From positions 5,795,001-5,859,000 of the forward strand of contig NC_051094.1 in assembly GCF_901709675.1 (NCBI RefSeq): 64,000 bases of DNA, given 5' to 3'. Origin of the DNA: Syngnathus acus. Taxonomy: Eukaryota > Chordata > Actinopteri > Syngnathiformes > Syngnathidae. The position numbers and the translations under genes are program-made. Within the stretch, counting starts at the first letter, position 1. Every line of letters begins with the position of its first letter. The notes under the pieces are model-generated. The model was not told where the DNA came from. It saw nothing but the letters and a program-made list of their open reading frames with translations, and did no database searches. Positions 61,537 to 64,000 of this stretch are shown here, piece by piece.

Positions 61537-61989
61537 GTACACACACACACACACACACACACAGGCACGCACGCGCACAACCATAGAGAACATGCGGTGC
61601 AACAACACACTCCTTTCAGTTCATAAAACCTTCATCTGTCACAATTTATAGAGCACATTAGTGATAATCTTTCCATCAAATGGCAGCCTAATTGTGTTTT
61701 CCCTGGATTTACTTGACAATCTCCTCTTGCTTCCATTGTTGTCGAGGCAAACCTGGCGCTGCCATTAAAAATCATCCGTAAACATGACATTGATGTAGCG
61801 AGAGGAAATGCCGCGTGTCACGATGACACGGCTACGCATGTAAATGGCGCGATTCAAACAAGGGGCCGGCCGGCCCTGTCATTTTTCAACCGCGCAACCT
61901 TTCATTGGAGTCCCACATGTGCGTTTCATTCCAAATGTGTCAATTATAAAACTGACAAATGTCTGTGTTTCCTCTCTTGTGCGCCGCAG
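61537..61989 (+). other. sema6a: sema6a intron 5 (453 bp)
   Basis: Short phase-0 intron beginning gtacac within a CA repeat and ending TGCGCCGCAG. No other repeat or feature is recognised. Confidence 0.88.
61540..61563 (+). repeat. (CA)12 microsatellite at a splice donor
   Basis: Perfect CA run starting three bases into sema6a intron 5, so that the donor and its downstream intronic sequence are CA repeat. Confidence 0.97.
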
Positions 61990-62091
61990 GACGAGTGTCA
62001 CAATTTCATCAAAGTCCTCCTGCAGCAAAACGACGACGCCCTGTTTGTTTGCGGGACAAACGCGTTCAACCCCTTGTGTCGAACGTACAAG
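61990..62091 (+). CDS. sema6a: sema6a coding exon 5 (Sema domain), last coding exon in window
   Basis: A 102-bp exon of 34 codons, residues 115-148, beginning DECHNFIKVLLQQNDDALFV and ending CGTNAFNPLCRTYK. CGTNAF-NP-C is a hallmark of all semaphorin domains; Cys135 and Cys144 form a conserved disulfide and Cys117 pairs with Cys107. Acceptor CCGCAG, donor AAG followed by gtaagg, phase 0. The reading frame from residue 1 to 148 is unbroken across five exons. The rest of the Sema domain, PSI, transmembrane and cytoplasmic regions must lie beyond the window. Confidence 0.97.
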
Positions 62092-64000
62092 GTAAGGACG
62101 CCCGTGGCTCCCTTTCTTCGCCTGCCACTCAGCCCGGGATGAGCTTGTTTTGCACACGCCAACAAAAGCCACATGGGGGCGGAGGGGCGGACATAGATGG
62201 ATGAATTGCGCAACTCCTTTATCTGCAGGTGGACTTTGACACGCTCGATGTAGAGGCGGATAAACCAGCCCACCTTCTCGCTGGCGCATGAAGTACTAAA
62301 ATAGGAACATTCCTTTTGAAGTGAAGCCTGGTTGTATGAAAAAAAAAAATTCCTCTAAAAATCCATTAATGACCTCTAGGTAAAAGAAACCTGGGTTTAG
62401 ACTTTTAGAAGGATTTTGAAAAAAACCCACACCAACATCTTACTAGCCTACACACACACACACACACACACAGTGCCGCTTTGCTTCACTCGACGTCTTT
62501 AGCAGAAAAACAAGACTTGCCCGCTTCATTGGCTTCATGGCCCAGCATGTTAAGTACACAGAATGGATGCGGCAATATTGGGAGTCCTGCTGCAGCGATA
62601 TGGAATTTATGTCTCTACATTTATCAGCTTTTATAGGCCCCACGGTTATGGTTTCAAGGTTTGGCTAGTCCTGCAGCAGCATTGCTGCTAGCTTGCTAAA
62701 GTGGAGAGGTAGCTCCGTGCGCTTACAAGGACGCTTGCCTTTGCAAATTCATAAATGAGCGCCTCTTATATATAAAACACAAGGTATGTGTTGTGAGGAG
62801 ATTTCTTCTGCAGGCAAAACACTATAAAATGTGATTGATGTCGGGGTAAGATAACTTTTCCGTGTTGAAAATTTGCCAGGGCAAATTCCTTGATTAACTG
62901 AGTCAGTCTCCCCACTGTGAGACTACTAAATAATTAAAATGTACGTGCTTGCAATTTTCTGAGGAAAAAAAAACACCTCTTGACTGAGCTGGCTGTTACA
63001 ATAATTCCAGGAATGATTATGCTTCAGCAGTGTTTTTATCTATTGAGCCATCAATCGATCCATCTATGTATCTATCCATCATTCCACCCATCGAAAATGC
63101 CCAAAAGAGATACTGACAGGTTTTCAGTTCTTAGAAAGCATGCTGGGGTCTTCAATTTCGCTTTGGTCAAACACTGTTTTGTTTTTTCTACCGTGTGTGT
63201 TTTCCTTTCTGTCTCCACTGTGTGACAAGAGTGAAAAGGGCTTCTGTTTCCAGGGCCCGGCCTCATCCCACATTAATCAACAAGGAGGGAGCAAGGGGAA
63301 AAGGGGGTCGGTTGGGGGGAGTTGGCGAGGTCAGGTGGAGCAAGGGTGGAGGGAGCCCACTGGGGGTAGGCGGTGGCTTCCCACCCAAAGCAATAGCCCG
63401 CACAGTTATCGCAATTTTGCCTCTCCATTAGCTAATGTTAGTTATCCCCGCTTCCTTGTTCCATGTTAATGTGATGTCGCTACACACACAATCAAAACTC
63501 AAGCAGCCCTCGGACCCCCCTTCCCTTGTTCCTTCTCTCCTGCCAGTCTTAATTCCTCTCTGTCGACGTCCTCCCCTCCGCTGCTTTCTCCGCCTGTCGC
63601 TCCCTGACTGCGCCGTAATAATAAACAGCCCGTCCAGCTGGTTCACACGTATGAACGAACGAACGGACGGCGGGTTTCATCTGCTGTTGCCGGGCAAAGT
63701 GTTGGCAATCGGCGGGGCGTCTGCTCAGCGGGCTGTTAGGTCGCCAGGTGATCCTCGGCTTGGTTCCGTGGTCTCAGAGTCCAGTTCTCACATTTACAAA
63801 CATTCCTCTCAATACAGGCCTTTGCCAAGGCCAAACGATGGAAGTATGTCTGTGCCAAAGTCAAACTCAGATGGCACAAATCAACAACAACAAAAGACAG
63901 GTCCACTCCTGTCCTGTAGAGGGCGGTAATGCATATTACAAAGTGCAGAATCAGGTGGCCCAATTGGCCCACAATGTAAGTTGACTTCAAATGTGAAAAA
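62092..64000 (+). other. sema6a: sema6a intron 6, continuing past the window
   Basis: The sequence after the phase-0 donor contains a (CA)11 tract at 62451-62472 and short ATCT/ATCC patches at about 63055-63080. No exon matching the expected next Sema segment (which in vertebrates begins near MDTLE) is found, so the intron is at least 1.9 kb. Confidence 0.75.
62451..62472 (+). repeat. (CA)11 microsatellite
   Basis: Perfect CA run inside sema6a intron 6. Confidence 0.96.

Noticed and set aside
62229-62292. Possible next sema6a exon after CTGCAG (VDFDTLDVEADKPAHLL)
   Set aside because: DTL resembles the expected MDTLE start, but the following residues do not match semaphorins, a stop arrives after 20 codons and there is no donor.

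Overview
This is vertebrate nuclear DNA, almost certainly from a teleost fish and probably a percomorph. The evidence is long AT-leaning introns with GT-AG borders, many (CA)n, (GATA)n and (ATCC)n microsatellites, and small decayed DNA transposons (hAT, Tc1 and Tigger-like) of types common in fish. I see no bacterial, viral or plasmid features and no CRISPR array. Almost all of the open reading frames are noise or microsatellite readthrough.

Two genes are supported, arranged head to head. At the left edge on the minus strand are the first three coding exons of dmxl1 (DmX-like 1, a rabconnectin-3 alpha family WD-repeat protein), with the start codon at 1515-1517. The gene runs out of the window leftwards. 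Its probable promoter is near 3.0 kb and carries a ZNF143-type site and a perfect 10-bp CLEAR/E-box palindrome. From about 15.1 kb on the plus strand is the 5' part of sema6a (semaphorin 6A): a noncoding first exon ending at 15532, a 34-kb first intron, the start-codon exon at 49582-49749, and four more coding exons ending at 62091. Together they encode residues 1-148: the signal peptide and the start of the Sema domain. The remaining exons lie beyond 64000.

The roughly 12 kb between the two genes holds a broken ZBED5/SCAND3-like transposon-derived gene next to the dmxl1 promoter, a 307-bp hAT element with an intact 8-bp target duplication, other hAT/Tigger-like MITEs and SINE-like pieces. 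I found no third intact gene. The first intron of sema6a is largely unique sequence with microsatellites, two local tandem duplications, one MITE, and several low-repeat blocks that could be regulatory.

The most unusual local signal is microsatellite sequence fused to sema6a splice donors. A 550-bp (ATCC/ATCT)n array begins 6 bp into intron 2 and stays open in the sema6a reading frame. The intron 5 donor is itself the first bases of a (CA)n run. A (GT)46 tract abuts the presumed sema6a promoter. I found no new multi-gene system here.
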